64,000 nucleotides of DNA from Larkinella arboricola (GTDB lineage Bacteria; Bacteroidota; Bacteroidia; Cytophagales; Spirosomataceae), in assembly GCF_003259745.1 (NCBI RefSeq), contig NZ_QLMC01000009.1:53031-117030 (forward strand), in the 5' to 3' direction. The stretch's first letter is position 1. Each line of letters opens with the position of its first letter. This document shows, piece after piece, positions 62,133 through 64,000 of the stretch. The notes below the pieces were generated by a model. That model was not told where the DNA came from. It saw only the letters and a program-made list of their open reading frames with translations, and ran no database searches. A program made the translations under genes and the position numbers.

Positions 62133-63257
62133 ATGACAAGTCTACTCCATAAAACTATTCAGCTTGGCACCCATTTGCTACTATGCGGTTGGTTTTGTTC
62201 AACGGGTCTCTCGCAGGTTGTCGCCCCTCAATCTTTCTCCTTGCAGGGGCACTTGTCTACGCTCAAGAAAGGCAACGTGTATTTGCTTCGTCAAGACAAA
62301 GTGCCCCTCGATTCAACGGCAATAGCCGGCAACCATTTTACTTTTCGGGGAAAACTAGCCGAGCCAGGCTTGCACTTTTTGCAAATAGGAAAAGACGAAA
62401 GGACTTATCCTGTTTTTCTGGAAGGGGCTTCGATGCAGATTCGTTTCCACAACGATCAGACTTACCAGGTAACGGGTTCACCTCTTCATGTTCAGTGGGA
62501 TGAATATGAAAACAAATTTTTGAACGGTGCTCGAGATAAATTAGTGGCGCTCTTTTCTCAGCAACAAGTGGCCCAACAGCAAGGGGATTCCGTTCGCCTT
62601 ATGGCCCTGAGAAAGCAAAACGACACGCTAAGCGTAGCAATTGGTCGGCAACTCCTCGATCGACTCACCCGTAAACCGTATACCTTTTTTAACCTCTACC
62701 TGTTGAAAGAACGATCGTACAGTGATGAGTTTATCACCAACCAGTTAAACGAGTTCCGGCCTGTATTAAGTGGCTATCCCAGTTTTCAAAATCTGGAAAA
62801 GGGATTAAAAGAAAAACAGCAGTTGCTCAAAAAGATTGCACCAGGTCAAGTAGCATACGCCTTTGAGCTACCCGATAGCAGTGGAAAAGCCCACTCGTTA
62901 GCCTCATTGGCCAATAAAGTAGTGCTCATCGATTTTTGGGCAAGTTGGTGTGGACCCTGTATCCAGCAAATGCCGTCTTTAAAAGCCTTACAGGCTGCTT
63001 TTGGCGCACAGGGCTTAACAATTATTGGCATATCCATTGATGATGACCGGCAGCGCTGGTTACAGGCTCTTCGGCGCTTACGACCAGCGGGGATACAGTT
63101 GTTGGCCAGTAAGGACCAGGTCCTCAAAGAACAATATGCTCTTTTTGCGATTCCACAGACTTACCTAATCGATCAAGACGGAAAAATTATCGCTACCAAT
63201 CTGGAAAAGGAAGCACTGAGAGAAAAAGTGGCCGAATTGCTTACTCGGCAACGGTAG
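62133..63257 (+). CDS. TlpA-like periplasmic thioredoxin-fold protein with DUF4369-type N-terminus
   Basis: 374 residues from the ATG at 62133; an upstream TTG at 62109 is less likely. A hydrophobic N-terminal signal (HLLLCGWFCSTGLSQ) is followed by a beta-rich DUF4369-like domain (about 25-125; LRQDKVPLDSTAI, HFLQIG). A helical linker precedes a thioredoxin domain (about 240-370) with WASWCGPC (Cys273 and Cys276) and the cis-proline region AIPQTYLIDQDGKII. Such proteins are membrane-anchored or periplasmic thiol-disulfide reductases used in cytochrome c maturation or stress responses. The gene lies between transposase remnants and may be part of a mobile or rearranged segment. Confidence 0.88.
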   Translation: MTSLLHKTIQLGTHLLLCGWFCSTGLSQVVAPQSFSLQGHLSTLKKGNVYLLRQDKVPLDSTAIAGNHFTFRGKLAEPGLHFLQIGKDERTYPVFLEGASMQIRFHNDQTYQVTGSPLHVQWDEYENKFLNGARDKLVALFSQQQVAQQQGDSVRLMALRKQNDTLSVAIGRQLLDRLTRKPYTFFNLYLLKERSYSDEFITNQLNEFRPVLSGYPSFQNLEKGLKEKQQLLKKIAPGQVAYAFELPDSSGKAHSLASLANKVVLIDFWASWCGPCIQQMPSLKALQAAFGAQGLTIIGISIDDDRQRWLQALRRLRPAGIQLLASKDQVLKEQYALFAIPQTYLIDQDGKIIATNLEKEALREKVAELLTRQR

Positions 63258-63414
63258 GAGAATAGTTAAAAATCTCTCTCAAACGACACTGTTTTCATAT
63301 GACGTGTAACTGTAAAACGTCTGCATGGACAGTCTTATCTGGTTGGGCAAAAATGATCCCAATAAATTGGACTATTTCGAGGGGTGTTGTATAAGTACCA
63401 TTATGATAACTAGA

Positions 63415-63732
63415 TCAATCAGTATAGCCCTGTTTCTTGAGCCTATACGACATTTCGTTTCGTATTCCTTCGTCAGTCGAATGAGAATACTCTTTCAAAA
63501 CTTGAATTGCTTCATCAGTTCCAATCTCTGCTAGAATCCAACTGAACCACTTTGCCATTCCGCCAGAGTCTGAGCCTGTATATGGGAAATAATCAAAATT
63601 TGACGCTAATACTTTTTGGATGTAAGGGATGCTACTTGGGCTTTTCAACTTCTGTAACTTACGAGCAATATATTGATGTTGATGGTGATAAGGAGTCAAT
63701 AAAATGTACGTCGTCAGCAGAAAGTGGACAAC
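63415..63732 (-). pseudogene. Fragment of a HEAT-repeat-like protein, N-terminus missing
   Basis: The frame is open from about 63732 to the stop at 63415 with no good start codon (only a TTG at 63699). The protein (IARKLQKLKSPSSIPYIQKV, then WFSWILAEIGTDEAIQVLKE) resembles the C-terminal half of small HEAT-type proteins. The 5' part of the gene is cut near 63730, where transposase-associated sequence begins, so insertion of the neighbouring element has probably truncated it. I cannot name its function. Confidence 0.5.
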
Positions 63733-63757
63733 TTAAGTTGGAAAGGGAAGAGAGGCT

Positions 63758-64000
63758 TTAAGCGCTTTGTGCTTGCTGACAAATATAATTTTTCCGCCGT
63801 TGCAACAGCGTTAAGTGCTTGACTTTTTGCCGTTCCGCCAACAGATCCTGCTGGCGGCCCCAGTAAACGTCAGCTGGTGTCACATTATTAAGTGATTCAT
63901 GGTAGCGATGATTGTTATAATAATCGACCCATTCACCAATCCGCCTACTCAACTCATCGGGACTGTAATAGTGTTCAAGCAAGACAACGTTTTTCATTGA
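63758..64000 (-). mobile_element. 3' end of an IS3/rve-type transposase, continuing beyond the window
   Basis: The frame runs open to the window edge, so the ATG at 63995-63997 is probably internal. The segment (YYSPDELSRRIGEWVDYYNN, then HRYHESLNNVTPADVYWGR) is the conserved C-terminus of the integrase-core OrfB of IS3-type elements. The DDE catalytic residues would lie outside the window. The palindromic CAACTTAAGTTG at 63729-63740 just downstream may belong to the element's end. Whether the element is intact cannot be judged here. Confidence 0.85.

Overview
The window looks like chromosome from a free-living Bacteroidota of the Cytophagales, most like Spirosoma, Larkinella or a relative. 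The evidence is three SusC/SusD outer-membrane uptake pairs, an ECF sigma factor and FecR anti-sigma pair feeding a SusC with an STN domain, two proteins with C-terminal type IX secretion (T9SS) sorting domains, hybrid two-component and AraC architecture, a Bacteroidota-type -7 promoter box (TAnnTTTG), and many lipoproteins and secreted hydrolases. No rRNA, tRNA or CRISPR array was seen. Genus assignment is inference from protein style only.

Layout. 1-6.9 kb (+ strand): the 3' part of a secreted NHL-repeat protein, a decayed MOSC-domain gene with two lesions, a hybrid histidine kinase and a sterol-desaturase-family membrane protein. 7.0-14.3 kb: a large secreted FG-GAP/Ig protein (-), a small lipoprotein (+), a GDSL-like lipoprotein that has lost its active site (-), and a DUF808 membrane protein (+). 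14.8-32.3 kb: a GntR/UTRA regulator (+) converges on one long minus-strand operon-like block. Read in its own direction, that block is MFS sugar-acid transporter, arabinose/fucose-isomerase-like protein, SusC, SusD, an 839-aa secreted protein of unknown family, two tandem GH106-type (alpha-L-rhamnosidase-like) proteins and an SGNH esterase. This is a polysaccharide utilisation locus, probably for a rhamnose-containing glycan. A palindrome over the MFS start site, half of it repeated before the isomerase gene, is a candidate operator for the GntR protein.

32.5-61.1 kb: a long minus-strand island, probably two operons. The upstream one is ECF sigma, FecR, STN-SusC, SusD, a beta-propeller/HEAT/cytochrome c protein, a DUF1080 (3-keto-glycoside hydrolase family) protein, a Gfo/Idh/MocA oxidoreductase, a 3-hydroxyacyl-CoA-dehydrogenase-fold protein, a ceramidase-like protein and a TIM-barrel-like secreted protein. 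The downstream one is SusC, SusD, a Tat-exported ceramidase-like protein, a second propeller/HEAT/cytochrome c protein and a third ceramidase-like protein. The three ceramidase-like proteins keep the expected metal-site motifs but lack the ceramidase catalytic serine motif. Together with the cytochrome and oxidoreductase genes they suggest an oxidative (redox-first) route for breaking down an imported glycoside. This is the best candidate in the window for an undescribed system.

61.5-64 kb: insertion-sequence debris. It holds a broken IS3-type transposase, an intact TlpA-like thioredoxin protein, a fragment of a HEAT-type protein and the 3' end of a transposase that runs off the window.
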